From positions 62,001-126,000 of the forward strand of contig NZ_JADQWB010000010.1 in the NCBI RefSeq assembly GCF_015704895.1: a stretch of DNA of 64,000 nucleotides, given 5' to 3'. Positions 1-8,212 of this stretch are shown in pieces. The stretch's first letter is position 1, and each line of letters begins with the position of its first letter. This DNA comes from Agrobacterium leguminum. Its GTDB lineage: Bacteria > Pseudomonadota > Alphaproteobacteria > Rhizobiales > Rhizobiaceae. The translations under genes were made by a program, and so were the position numbers. The notes below the pieces were generated by a model that saw only the letters and a program-made list of their open reading frames with translations, made no database searches and was not told where the DNA came from.

Positions 1-1164
1 GCCGGTGCGCATGATGCGCTTCAGTTCGAAGCCTTCGTAGCCGGTAACTTCCGCCACGGCGCCTTCCAGCGCCACTTGCACTTCGGCCAGAGCCGGGATC
101 GGCACCCAGACCGGAAGATCGTCATCAAGAACGTGATCTTCGCGCACATAGGCGTGGGCCAGAACATAGTCGCCAAGCCGCTGGCTGTTGCGCAGTCCGG
201 CGCAGTGGCCAACCATCAGCCAGGCATGCGGGCGCAGCACGGCGATGTGGTCGGTGATCGTCTTGGCGTTGGAGGGGCCGACGCCGATATTGACGAGCGT
301 GATGCCGGCATGGCCCTTCTTCTTCAGGTGATAGGCGGGCATCTGCGGCAGGCGCGCGAGCACGGCATCCGTTTCCGGCTTGTCGCAACCGGCTGGGGTG
401 ACGATATTGCCCGGCTCCACGAAAGCCGTGTAACCCTCGCCGCCATTCTTCATCAACTGCCGCGCCCATGCGGCGAATTCATCGATATAGAACTGGTAGT
501 TGGTGAACAGCACGAAGTTCTGGAAGTGGCTGGCGCTGGTTGCCGTATAGTGGCTGAGGCGAGCCAGCGAATAATCGATGCGCTGCGCGGTAAAGGGGGC
601 GAGCGGCGCGGGTTCGCCCGGCACCTGATCGTATTCGCCATTGGCGATGAGATCGTCGGTATTGTTGAGGTCGGGCGTATCGAACAGATCGCGCAGCGGC
701 ACGTCGGACAGCGAGGAGGCCGCTGCCGCCTCGACATAGGCGCCTTCGCCGAAAGCGAAATGCAGCGGAATGGGCGTGGCCGATTCCGACACCGTGACCG
801 GAACGCCGTGGTTCTTCATCAGAAGCCCCAGCTGTTCCTTGAGGTAATGGCGGAAAAGCTCCGGCCGGGTGATGGTCGTCGTGTAAACGCCGGGGGCGGT
901 GACATGGCCGTAGGAGAGACGCGAATCGACATGGCCGAAGGTGGCGGTCTCAAGGCTGACCTGCGGATAGCAGGCGCGGTAACGGCCGGCAATCGGCGCG
1001 CCCTTGGCAAGTTCGGTGAAGGAATTGATCAGGAACGCCGTGTTGCGTTCGTAAAGCGCGGTCAAAGCCGCCACAGCTTGTTTCGGGTCCGTGAATGTCT
1101 GCGGCGCGAAAGGCTCAGGAGTGACGAAGGTGAGGGGCGGAATCGTTGGTTTTGCTATTGTCAT
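1..1164 (-). CDS. amn: AMP nucleosidase, C-terminal part beyond window edge
   Basis: Hydrolyses AMP to adenine and ribose 5-phosphate in the cytoplasm (purine salvage and adenylate balance). The reading frame is open from the ATG at 1164 to base 1, giving 388 residues with no stop, so the C-terminus (about 100 residues by comparison with the roughly 480-residue family) lies outside the window. Visible family hallmarks are YPQVSLET near residue 75, the stretch HFQNFVLFTNYQFY in the middle, and GPSNAKTITDH followed by MVGHCAGLRN in the nucleoside-phosphorylase-like catalytic domain. The start is followed by a typical Amn N-terminal domain. It appears to be a single gene reading out of the window. 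I am confident of the family. Confidence 0.93.
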   Translation of the reverse strand, partial: MTIAKPTIPPLTFVTPEPFAPQTFTDPKQAVAALTALYERNTAFLINSFTELAKGAPIAGRYRACYPQVSLETATFGHVDSRLSYGHVTAPGVYTTTITRPELFRHYLKEQLGLLMKNHGVPVTVSESATPIPLHFAFGEGAYVEAAAASSLSDVPLRDLFDTPDLNNTDDLIANGEYDQVPGEPAPLAPFTAQRIDYSLARLSHYTATSASHFQNFVLFTNYQFYIDEFAAWARQLMKNGGEGYTAFVEPGNIVTPAGCDKPETDAVLARLPQMPAYHLKKKGHAGITLVNIGVGPSNAKTITDHIAVLRPHAWLMVGHCAGLRNSQRLGDYVLAHAYVREDHVLDDDLPVWVPIPALAEVQVALEGAVAEVTGYEGFELKRIMRTG

Positions 1165-1269
1165 GGCCCATTATAAGAGGGCAATTTCGACAGGCAAGCG
1201 ACAGAAATACGAAGAAACTGAAAAGAAACGCAAAAAGGCAGTTCGAATAACAGCGGGTCGGCGGAAATT

Positions 1270-1443
1270 TCAGCCGAGCGCGCCGCGTTGCAGGCTCATC
1301 AGAAGCACGAAACCGGCGCCCTTGGAGGCGGGGCGGGGATCGGCCTTGTAAACAGCAAGTCCGGCGACCGGACCGAGAAAGATCGAGGCCATCAGCACTA
1401 GCCGCAGCGCGGAAAACAGGCCGTTGGAAAAACTTGTCGTCAT
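1270..1443 (-). CDS. Small membrane protein, hypothetical (57 aa)
   Basis: A 57-residue protein starting MTTSFSNGLF. It has one hydrophobic segment (about residues 10-32, LFSALRLVLMASIFLGPVAGLAV) and a short basic C-terminus. The ATG at 1443 is preceded by GAGGACA at a good Shine-Dalgarno distance, so I prefer it to the longer in-frame opening. It follows the small protein at 1454-1630 by 10 bases on the same strand, so the two are probably co-transcribed. I do not recognise the family. It is likely a single-span inner-membrane protein. Confidence 0.6.
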   Translation of the reverse strand: MTTSFSNGLFSALRLVLMASIFLGPVAGLAVYKADPRPASKGAGFVLLMSLQRGALG

Positions 1444-1453
1444 CGGCCTGTCC

Positions 1454-1630
1454 TCACAACACGACGGGGCAATTGGCGGCGGGCGAGGGGCTATGCTGGC
1501 AGGCGATTGCCGCGCCGGCATTCACCCGCTGGAAACTGCGGTTCGGATTAACGACGAGCGAGGCGAAGGACATGGCGAAGATCGCCATGAGAAACGCGAA
1601 GATTGCCAGTCGGCTGATCAGCTTTGCCAT
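1454..1630 (-). CDS. Small secreted or membrane protein, hypothetical (58 aa)
   Basis: A 58-residue protein beginning MAKLISRLAIFAFLMAIF, a clear signal-peptide-like or membrane segment. A short tail with two cysteines follows. AAGGGG lies 7 bases upstream of the ATG at 1630, which favours this start over the ATG two codons earlier. It is the first gene of an apparent two-gene unit with the 57-residue protein downstream. Function unknown. The two cysteines in the tail could form a periplasmic disulfide (inference). Confidence 0.6.
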   Translation of the reverse strand: MAKLISRLAIFAFLMAIFAMSFASLVVNPNRSFQRVNAGAAIACQHSPSPAANCPVVL

Positions 1631-1794
1631 GTCCATTCCCCTTATTGGAGTTGATGGACAGAGTTTTGCCACACTCGGACTGAACGGACCCTGAGACCCC
1701 GGTTCATATGGCATTCAGGGATGTTAACGGGCGGTGACATGACAGATTGATGCCGCAATGGCGCCGGGCATCTCGCGGGCCACCCGCTTTTCGA

Positions 1795-2391
1795 TCAGGA
1801 CAGAGGGGCTTCCGCACGTGCTGCAAGATCGGTCACGAGGGTCTCGAATGCCTGAGGCTGCGTCACATCGACAACCGGCACGCGGTGCTCCTGCGCGGAT
1901 GCCAGCATGTCCCTGTTTTCCCGCAACGAACGCTCGATGAAGGCGTCGATGATCCGCCGCTTCTCAGCCGTTGCATCTTCATAGCGGGCGTGAGAGCGCA
2001 TTCTCTCGAGAAGAAAATCATTGCCGGCATGGAGAAAGACACCGGCGACCTCGCCGCCAAGCAGGGGCGAAATCAATTCCGGCCGCAACGCCGCGCCCTC
2101 GAAGATTGTGGGAGTGCCGATGCCCGACCTGCTGTCGATCATCGTGTGGATAAGCGGCCAGATGTTCTGATGATGTATCTTCAGGAACCAGTGGATCGTT
2201 TCCGCCGAGAGCCGTGCGTAATATTCTTCCACCGGTGCCGGAATGCCCGGCCATGGCCTGCCCGGATGACGGGCGAGACTGTCGGTCGATATTGCCTCGC
2301 AGCGCAGCCTTTCGCTCAGCAGGCCGGCAAGGGTGCTTTTGCCGACATGCGAGGTGCCCGCAATCAGGATTGTCGAAAGGGTGGGGCGCAT
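1795..2391 (-). CDS. P-loop kinase-like ATP-binding protein
   Basis: A 198-residue protein with a Walker A loop right at the N-terminus (ILIAGTSHVGKSTLAGLL, about residues 8-25), as in small-molecule kinases of the adenylate kinase/2-phosphoglycerate kinase type. Further on are an IFEGAALRPELI segment and an R-rich lid-like region (LERMRSHARYEDATAEKRR). The substrate cannot be read from sequence. The chosen ATG at 2391 begins the conserved-looking part. An in-frame start at 2448 would add 19 residues. It stands alone, with no operon partner. A second small P-loop kinase of different sequence lies at 11847-12371. Confidence 0.7.
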   Translation of the reverse strand: MRPTLSTILIAGTSHVGKSTLAGLLSERLRCEAISTDSLARHPGRPWPGIPAPVEEYYARLSAETIHWFLKIHHQNIWPLIHTMIDSRSGIGTPTIFEGAALRPELISPLLGGEVAGVFLHAGNDFLLERMRSHARYEDATAEKRRIIDAFIERSLRENRDMLASAQEHRVPVVDVTQPQAFETLVTDLAARAEAPLS

Positions 2392-2552
2392 GCGTCGCTC
2401 TCGTTGGTGTTGGGCGCAACGATACATCAACGGATATATGGCTTCCATGCGGCGTGCGCCCGCAGTCTCAGGTGAAATCCTTGGCAGCGCACCGTGCCGT
2501 CAGGCGCGGGACCGCAGGCGGCAGGACAGAAGCCCGCCCGCCGCCCTGTCGA

Positions 2553-2891
2553 TTACAGCCGCGTCCAGGTCTGCGATTTGCACAGAACCTTCAGCACGCA
2601 GCCCTTCATGCTCAGCGAGTTGCCGGAAACGGTGCCGGAGCCGCTATAGGTCTTGTCATTGGCGGGATCGGTGATTTCACCCGAATAGCTGTTTCCCTTG
2701 CCGGAAAGCTTGCCGATCTGTTTTCCGGCGTGTTTGCCGGTCTTCAGCGTCACGCAGAAGGCGCCGCCGCAGGGGCCGATCACGGCGGTTTCGCCACTGG
2801 CGGTCTTCCAGTTGCCTTCGATTGCCTCGGCGGCGAAGGCAAGGTTGCCGCTCAGCATGAGGGCGGCGGCAATCGTCATTATACGCTTCAT
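2553..2891 (-). CDS. DUF2147-type periplasmic protein
   Basis: A 112-residue protein with a signal peptide (MKRIMTIAAALMLSGNLAFA, cleavage likely after residue 20). A short beta-rich domain follows: EGNWKTASGETAVIGPCGGAFCVTL ... CVLKVLCKSQTWTRL. The opening EGxWKT and the closing W-x-R are typical of DUF2147 proteins, which are periplasmic and of unknown function. Four cysteines could form two disulfides. A strong GGGAGGA sits just before the ATG at 2891, so the longer in-frame opening up to 2996 is not needed. Single gene. Confidence 0.75.
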   Translation of the reverse strand: MKRIMTIAAALMLSGNLAFAAEAIEGNWKTASGETAVIGPCGGAFCVTLKTGKHAGKQIGKLSGKGNSYSGEITDPANDKTYSGSGTVSGNSLSMKGCVLKVLCKSQTWTRL

Positions 2892-3490
2892 AAAATTCCT
2901 CCCGAAATTCGCGCAGGCTTTCTCGAGCCGGCGGCCCAAAGACGCGATGCGCAGATCAAACCCTTTTGGCGTGCGAATGCGCCATCTCTGGCCCAAGCCG
3001 CCTGCGGCGCAACGATTGCTCCTTGCACCGCGCTATCCTGTGCCCGTTTCATCCTCATGACGGGCAGGGCGGATAGTATTTGACGTTCACGTAAAAGGAA
3101 ACAGAAATTTGCGGCCTCGGCGCGGCATTTGCAGCGGCGGCAGGAGCGAAAGAGGGAGAATTGGAAAATCGCTGTTTTGATCGTGGTGAAGGAAGAGTTT
3201 AAATCCAATTCTAAACTTTTCGTAAAATTCGCCGCAAAGTCCTTAATTTCCGCGGCTCGTGATATTTAACGAAAACCCAATTTTACCAATCGTTTGCAGT
3301 TTGTTTGCAGCGCATTAATCATGCCTTTTAAGCGACCGTTGAAGGCCCCGTGGCATAGTGAACTCATCAAAAGCGCAGGGAAAACCTGCCGGACGAAAGG
3401 ACAAAAAAGCCGCAAAAGACGGCAGGTCCGGACGATGGCCTCGACAAGAAGGCGAATGATGAAACAGGCAGAAGGACAGGGATTAAAACA
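2892..3490. other. Intergenic region, no gene seen
   Basis: About 600 bases between two divergently oriented genes. From about 3060 it becomes AT-rich (for example around 3190-3310), so it probably carries the promoters of the flanking genes. The open frames here lack ribosome sites and overlap the SEL1 gene in another frame. I found no tRNA, terminator or clear operator. Confidence 0.5.
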
Positions 3491-3754
3491 ATGGCACGCT
3501 TTGAAATTCGCGATATCGAAATGGCTGCCGGTGGCGAAACCCGCGCCGACACTCTTTGCAATCTCGGCCTGGTCTATGCGACCGGCCGGGGCTGCAAGGT
3601 GGACCTGATCGCCGCCCATAAATGGCTCAACATCGCCGCGATCCGCGGATCGGAAAGAGCCGCTTCGCTGCGCGCCGATCTCGCCCGCAACATGACGAAA
3701 TCGGAACTGGCCGAAGCGCTGCGCGCCGCCCGCGACTGGATGACGATGCACTGA
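3491..3754 (+). CDS. SEL1-repeat protein
   Basis: An 87-residue protein with one SEL1-like tetratricopeptide unit: DTLCNLGLVYATGRGCKVDLIAAHKWLNIAAIRGSERA at about residues 20-57. The pattern LGxxYxxGxGxxxDxxxAxxWxxxAAxxG is the SEL1 signature, a helical-hairpin fold used for protein contacts. There is no signal peptide, so it is probably cytoplasmic. A purine-rich GAAGGACAGGG lies 10-20 bases upstream. A hairpin terminator follows at 3881. Partner unknown. Confidence 0.8.
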   Translation: MARFEIRDIEMAAGGETRADTLCNLGLVYATGRGCKVDLIAAHKWLNIAAIRGSERAASLRADLARNMTKSELAEALRAARDWMTMH

Positions 3755-3880
3755 TCGACCCAAGCCTTTATTGAGATTTCCGGTCCGGTTCCCTCCAGTC
3801 CCGATGACCGGCGCAAAGGAAAGTAAACCCGAAGGGGAACGCGGCGAGGGCTTTGAAAAGGGCTTTTGCGCTGACACATC

Positions 3881-3921
3881 AAACCGCGACCGGCAGGAAC
3901 AAGGCCGGCGCGGTTTTCTTA
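3881..3921 (+). terminator. Rho-independent terminator after the SEL1 gene
   Basis: The GC-rich arms AACCGCG-A-CCGGC and GCCGG-C-GCGGTT fold across a short AGGAACAAG loop and end in TTTTCTT. It lies about 130 bases after the stop of the SEL1 gene in the right orientation. Confidence 0.6.
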
Positions 3922-4016
3922 TGTTTGGCGATGTCTCTTCGCCGGAAAACGATTCGCGGGCAGGGGCTTGCGGGAGGATGTTGAATCGATGCGTGCAATG
4001 CGCGGCACTTTCCAAC

Positions 4017-4153
4017 CCTCATCAAGTCAGTCTTATTTGGATGTTTTCATACTCTTTGAGCCTAGCGTTTGCGATCACGACGATGTGTCGCATGATCGCA
4101 AACGCCAGGCTCAAAGAGTATGAAAACATCCAAATAAGACTGACTTGATGAGG
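4017..4153. repeat. 61-bp near-perfect inverted repeat (long hairpin)
   Basis: The arms 4017-4077 and 4093-4153 are reverse complements over 61 positions with one mismatch, at 4066 against 4104. They are separated by a 15-base loop that itself holds a CGAC/GTCG dyad. The mismatch is A against C if the + strand is transcribed but a G-U wobble in a minus-strand transcript, that is, in the 3' end of the aminotransferase mRNA that stops at 4166. There is no ORF and no obvious target-site duplication. It is far longer than a normal terminator and lacks a U-tract. Confidence 0.9.
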
Positions 4154-4165
4154 AGACGTAGGAGC

Positions 4166-5278
4166 TTACCCGATCGCCTTGAGGACCTTCGGCAGCGCCT
4201 GCTCGAACAGATCGAGCTTGTCATTCGGCCCCACGCTCACGCGAATGCAGCGGTTGAGCGGCGCGACGCCCGGCATGCGGATGAAGACGCCATGTTCCAT
4301 CAGCCCATCGACGATGGCGCGGGCATAAGCCCCGTCGCGGTGGCAATCGATGGTGACGAAATTGGTGGCGGAGGGGAGCGGTGAAAGGCCGTTATTACGC
4401 GCGACTGCCGAAATGCGCTCACGGGCGTCAGAAATTTTACCAACGACTTCATGCAGATAGGCCTGATCCTTCAGCGCCGCCAAAGCGCCGGCGACCGAAA
4501 TGCGCGCCATGCCGAAATGGTTGCGGATCTTGTCGAAGGCTTCGACATTGCCGAGCGTGCCGATGGCGTAACCCACGCGCGCACCCGCCAGCCCATAGGC
4601 TTTCGAGAAGGTGCGCATGCGCAGAATGTTCGGCTGGCCGATCAGCGCGTCGATGGCCGGCACGGCGCTGGCCGGCGCGGTTTCGCAATAGGCTTCATCC
4701 AGAATGAGCAGGCAGGTTTCCGGCAATGCGCGGGCAAAGGCGACGACTTCGCTCGCTTCCCACCAGCTTCCCATCGGATTGTCGGGATTGGCAAAATAAA
4801 CGAGCGGCGCATTTTCCCGGATGACGAGATCGAGAAGCCCGTCAAGGTCTTCGTGATCGTCGACATAGGGCGTGGTCACGAGTTTCCCGCCAAAACCGTT
4901 CACATGGTAATTGAAGGTGGGGTAGCCGCCAAAAGAGGTGACGACAGGCGTGCCCGGCTCGACGATCAGCCGCGCGATCTCACCCAGCAGCCCATCGACG
5001 CCGCTGCCGATGGCGATATTGCCGCGTGCAACGCCATGGTGGATGGCAAGCGCTTCCTTCAGCTCGTAATTTTCCGGATCGCTGTACATCCATGTCTCCG
5101 CCGCCGCATCGCGCATGGCCAGAAGCGCGGAAGGGGCGGGGCCGAAGCCGCTCTCATTGGCGCCGATACGCGCTTCAACCTTCAGGCCGCGGTTGCGCTC
5201 GATGGCTTCGGGGCCGACGAAGGGAACGGTTGAGGGAAGCGAAGCGGCAAGCGGCGTGAGGCGGGAAAAGGCTGACAT
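4166..5278 (-). CDS. PLP-dependent aminotransferase, HisC-like
   Basis: A 370-residue class I/II aminotransferase of the histidinol-phosphate aminotransferase type. Visible motifs: ANESGFGPAPSAL near residue 45 (HisC proteins have an NENP-like motif here), IAIGSGVDGLLGEIARL, FANPDNPMGSW (the N-P contact with PLP), LILDEAYCET, and the PLP-lysine segment RTFSKAYGLAGARVGYAIG. The C-terminal arginine motif is NRCIRVSVG. It would act in histidine synthesis (imidazole-acetol phosphate and glutamate) or as an aromatic aminotransferase; sequence alone does not separate them. The start at 5278 is the second ATG of the frame and has only a weak GGA upstream. The 61-bp inverted repeat follows the stop by 12 bases. 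Confidence 0.8.
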   Translation of the reverse strand: MSAFSRLTPLAASLPSTVPFVGPEAIERNRGLKVEARIGANESGFGPAPSALLAMRDAAAETWMYSDPENYELKEALAIHHGVARGNIAIGSGVDGLLGEIARLIVEPGTPVVTSFGGYPTFNYHVNGFGGKLVTTPYVDDHEDLDGLLDLVIRENAPLVYFANPDNPMGSWWEASEVVAFARALPETCLLILDEAYCETAPASAVPAIDALIGQPNILRMRTFSKAYGLAGARVGYAIGTLGNVEAFDKIRNHFGMARISVAGALAALKDQAYLHEVVGKISDARERISAVARNNGLSPLPSATNFVTIDCHRDGAYARAIVDGLMEHGVFIRMPGVAPLNRCIRVSVGPNDKLDLFEQALPKVLKAIG

Positions 5279-5566
5279 TGTTTGATCCGATATGCAGTTG
5301 GAAAGTCTCGTTATGAGCAAAGCTCAATTCGCCACAATGGGTCAGATTTCCGACGGTTTGGAAACCCCTTCCTGCCGGAATTTACGCTCATGCCCGGTCC
5401 ACAGGCGCGACGGGCGGCTGGAAATGCTGTCTCGGTGGGGCCTAGCTCCACGGCGCGACGCCCCGATTTTGAGGATCTCGGTTGAAAATCGACCTCGCAG
5501 GCTGGGTTCCGCAGGCGGCCAAGCGATGGATTGCCGCAATGTTGCACCCGTTCGTCAAATGCTTGT
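5279..5566. other. Intergenic region upstream of the metal-box promoter
   Basis: Divergent interval between the aminotransferase and the oxidase operon. The part before 5560 has ordinary GC content and no recognisable gene. After 5560 it becomes AT-rich and carries the two palindromes annotated separately. The operon promoter is probably between or at these boxes. Confidence 0.5.
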
Positions 5567-5587
5567 TGCAATTAATTCCTAATTGCA
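5567..5587. promoter_or_regulatory. Fur/Mur-type operator, box 1
   Basis: A 21-bp palindrome: TGCAATTA, a 5-base spacer, TAATTGCA, with perfect 8-bp arms. The layout matches sites of Fur-family regulators in rhizobia (Fur, or its manganese-responsive form Mur). It lies about 115 bases before the chosen oxidase start. Which metal is sensed is inference. Confidence 0.7.
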
Positions 5588-5623
5588 GAATATAGATAAG
5601 CTGGCGAGTATAGTTATTTTTAT

Positions 5624-5644
5624 TGCAAATGATTCTTAATTGCA
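5624..5644. promoter_or_regulatory. Fur/Mur-type operator, box 2
   Basis: A second 21-bp dyad in the same style, TGCAAATGA...TTAATTGCA, with outer TGCAA/TTGCA arms and a slightly imperfect core. It is 57 bases downstream of box 1, about five to six helical turns. Paired sites of this type would let a dimeric Fur-family repressor clamp the promoter region. Confidence 0.7.
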
Positions 5645-5700
5645 AAAATGCAAATGAAATCGATAGTTCTCACGACAAACAGCCGCCGCAAGAGATGAAA

Positions 5701-6864
5701 ATGGAAAGAAAGTCGCAAATGGAGAAGACGTCACCGACGCGATTGACGGGTGAATTGGTCAGCCGCAGAGGGTTACTCGCCGGCGGGCTCGTGGCTGCGG
5801 GAGGAGGGGCGCTTCTGGCCACCAGCGCCTCCGGCCAGACCGCGCATTCAGCTCACGGGGCGACAGCGCCGGGCCTGGCTTCGGCCGATAGCGCGGCGAA
5901 AGCCCACGGCGCGCATGGTTCGATGATGACGGTCGGCGAGGTCGATCCGCAAACCAACGGTTTCGACCCCCACGACATGCTGACGGATTGGGAAACCGGC
6001 ACGGTGGAGCGCACCGCCGACGGGCGCACCCTTCGCACCTTCGATATTACCGCCGAGGACAAGGATATCGAGATTGCACCCGGTGTCATGTTTCCGGCCT
6101 GGACTTACAATGGCCGCGTGCCGGGACCGACCCTGCGCGCCAGGGAAGGCGACCGTATCCGGGTGAATTTCAGGAATTACGGTTCCCACCCGCATTCCCT
6201 TCACTTCCACGGCATTCATTCAGCAAGGATGGACGGCATCCCCGGCACGCCGGGCATGGTCGATCCGGGCGGTGAATTCACCTATGAATTCGACGCCAGA
6301 CCCTTCGGCTGCCATCTGTATCATTGCCACAACGTGCCGCTGCGCCGGCACATGCACAAGGGCATGTACGGCGCCTTCATCATCGATCCGGATCCCGACC
6401 GGCATCCCGAGCACGCCGAGGTCGCCCGCTCGCGCCTGCTCGGCACGCCGGAAAATGCGGGCTGGCAGGAAATGGTGATGGTGTCGAACGCTTTCGACAC
6501 CAATTTCGATGAGGAGAACGAGTTCTACGCCGTCAATACGGTCGCACACGCCTTCGCCAAGAAGCCGATCAAAATTCTCCGCTCGAAGCCGGTGCGCATC
6601 TATCTCGTCAACGTGCTGGAATTCGATCCGATCAATTCCTTCCATCTGCATGCGAATTTCTTCAATTATTTCAATCAGGGAACGACGCTGACGCCGACAT
6701 TGCAGACCGTCGACCTCATCACCCAGTGCCAGGCGGAGCGCGGCATTCTGGAATTCAGCTTCGCCGAGCACGAGCCCGGACTTTATATGTTCCACCCCCA
6801 TCAGACGGAGTTCACCGAACTCGGCTGGATGGGCATGTTCGACGTCGTGGAGTCGCTGTCATGA
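5701..6864 (+). CDS. Multicopper oxidase, Tat-exported, two-domain type
   Basis: About 387 residues. A twin-arginine signal (SRRGLLAGGLVAAGGGALLA, about residues 18-37) implies folded, copper-loaded export to the periplasm. Copper ligands visible: HSLHFHGIH, then HLYHCHNVPLRRHMHKGM (the Cys-His-Met type 1 site plus type 3 histidines, in the first cupredoxin domain), then SFHLHANFF and MFHPHQTEF in the second domain. The type 1 site in domain 1 is the arrangement of two-domain oxidases that assemble as trimers. Likely a metal oxidase (Fe(II), Mn(II) or Cu(I)); the substrate is inferred from context. It overlaps the ZIP transporter gene by ATGA. Two Fur/Mur-type boxes lie upstream. The start could also be 5695 or 5719. 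Confidence 0.88.
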   Translation: MERKSQMEKTSPTRLTGELVSRRGLLAGGLVAAGGGALLATSASGQTAHSAHGATAPGLASADSAAKAHGAHGSMMTVGEVDPQTNGFDPHDMLTDWETGTVERTADGRTLRTFDITAEDKDIEIAPGVMFPAWTYNGRVPGPTLRAREGDRIRVNFRNYGSHPHSLHFHGIHSARMDGIPGTPGMVDPGGEFTYEFDARPFGCHLYHCHNVPLRRHMHKGMYGAFIIDPDPDRHPEHAEVARSRLLGTPENAGWQEMVMVSNAFDTNFDEENEFYAVNTVAHAFAKKPIKILRSKPVRIYLVNVLEFDPINSFHLHANFFNYFNQGTTLTPTLQTVDLITQCQAERGILEFSFAEHEPGLYMFHPHQTEFTELGWMGMFDVVESLS

Positions 6865-8057
6865 ATGTCATGGAAACGAAAAAAACATCCGCGCCCGCCC
6901 GCTCCGGCCTCACGCTCGTCTGGATCGTCCTGCCGCTTCTGGCGCTGGCCGCAGCCATCGCCTGGATTTTCGCCGCCGACCCGCTCGGGCGGCTCGACAA
7001 CGGCGCGCCGCCCGTCGAAAACCTCACCTTCGAGCGCACCATCCTCAACGACAGGGGCCTGCAATTGCTGGTCCGGGCCGGCGGTTCGGAGCCGATGACG
7101 ATAGCGCAGGTACAGGTGGATGCGGCCTACTGGACGTTCACGCAATCGCCTCCGGGTGAAATTCCGAGGGGGTCGTCCGTCTGGCTCAACATCGATTTTC
7201 CGTGGAATCTCGCCGATACCCACGCCGTCACCGTGGTCACCAACACCGGCGCGAGCTTCGACCACGAGATCGCCGTGGCGGTGCCGACGCCCACCGCGAC
7301 ATCCGGGCAACTCTGGATTCAGGCGCTGGTCGGCATCATCGTCGGCGTCGTTCCCGTCGCCATCGGCCTGATGTTCTATCCCGCTTTGCGCAATGTCGAC
7401 CAGGGCGGCATGAATTTCCTGCTGGCGCTGACAATCGGCCTGCTGCTCTATCTTCTCATCGACATGACGGAAGAGGCGCTGGAAATCGCCGGCGAAACGG
7501 CGGCGCTGTTTCAGGGCCGGGTGATGGTCGTGCTCGGCGCCTTTGCGGCATTCCTGATCCTGATGGCGGTTGGCCGCCGGCATGGCACGCCGACCGGGCT
7601 TGCGCTCGCGACTTACATCGCGCTTGGCATCGGCCTGCATAATTTCGGCGAAGGGCTGGCTATCGGCGCTGCCTTTGCGGCGGGCTCGGCGGGGCTCGGT
7701 GCGTTTCTCGTGCTGGGTTTTGCGATCCACAATATTACCGAGGGTATCGGCATCGCCGCGCCGATTCTCAAAAAACGGCCGTCATTGTGGATTTTCGCCG
7801 GGCTTACCCTTCTGGCCGGCGGCCCGGCGGTGCTTGGCATGTGGCTCGGCAGTCTCGCTTATGCACCGCAATGGACGGCTTTCGCCCTCGCCATCGGGGC
7901 CGGAGCCATCCTGCAGGTCATTGTCGAGGTCTCGGCCTATATGGTCCGCAGCAACGCCCGCAACTTCGCTTCTCTCTCCCTGTCTCCGGCGGTCCTCGGC
8001 GGCCTCGGAGCGGGAATAATGTTTATGTACGTCACGGCGGCGGTCGTGAAGATATGA
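6861..8057 (+). CDS. ZIP-family metal transporter with N-terminal periplasmic domain
   Basis: A 398-residue membrane protein. One N-terminal membrane segment (about residues 15-38) is followed by about 110 residues of soluble, beta-rich sequence (VENLTFERTILNDRGLQLLVRAGG ... AVAVPTP). This should face the periplasm. Then come about eight membrane segments. Two ZIP metal-site motifs are present: LHNFGEGLAIG and IHNITEGIGIA (HNxxEG), where His, Asn and Glu bind Zn, Fe or Mn. The start codon overlaps the oxidase stop (ATGA), so the two are translationally coupled. A soluble domain ahead of a ZIP core is unusual and may dock the oxidase. Direction of transport is inferred to be uptake, as for other ZIPs. 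Confidence 0.88.
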   Translation: MNVMETKKTSAPARSGLTLVWIVLPLLALAAAIAWIFAADPLGRLDNGAPPVENLTFERTILNDRGLQLLVRAGGSEPMTIAQVQVDAAYWTFTQSPPGEIPRGSSVWLNIDFPWNLADTHAVTVVTNTGASFDHEIAVAVPTPTATSGQLWIQALVGIIVGVVPVAIGLMFYPALRNVDQGGMNFLLALTIGLLLYLLIDMTEEALEIAGETAALFQGRVMVVLGAFAAFLILMAVGRRHGTPTGLALATYIALGIGLHNFGEGLAIGAAFAAGSAGLGAFLVLGFAIHNITEGIGIAAPILKKRPSLWIFAGLTLLAGGPAVLGMWLGSLAYAPQWTAFALAIGAGAILQVIVEVSAYMVRSNARNFASLSLSPAVLGGLGAGIMFMYVTAAVVKI

Positions 8058-8212
8058 TGACGGCCGCCCCGATAGTCTCGATCTCCGCCTGCGATGCGGT
8101 GAGCCGGAAGAACGGGGTGACAGATTTGGATGCCGAATCTATCAGCTTCAGCGAGGTGGCGGTCCCGCCGCTTCGCATGCCTATTCCGTGAGCCGCGCTT
8201 TTGCGGCGGTCA

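Noticed and set aside
4017..4153. The long inverted repeat as an insertion sequence or transposon remnant
   Set aside because: No transposase fragment, no target duplication flanking it and only a 15-base loop. It is kept as an unexplained repeat.
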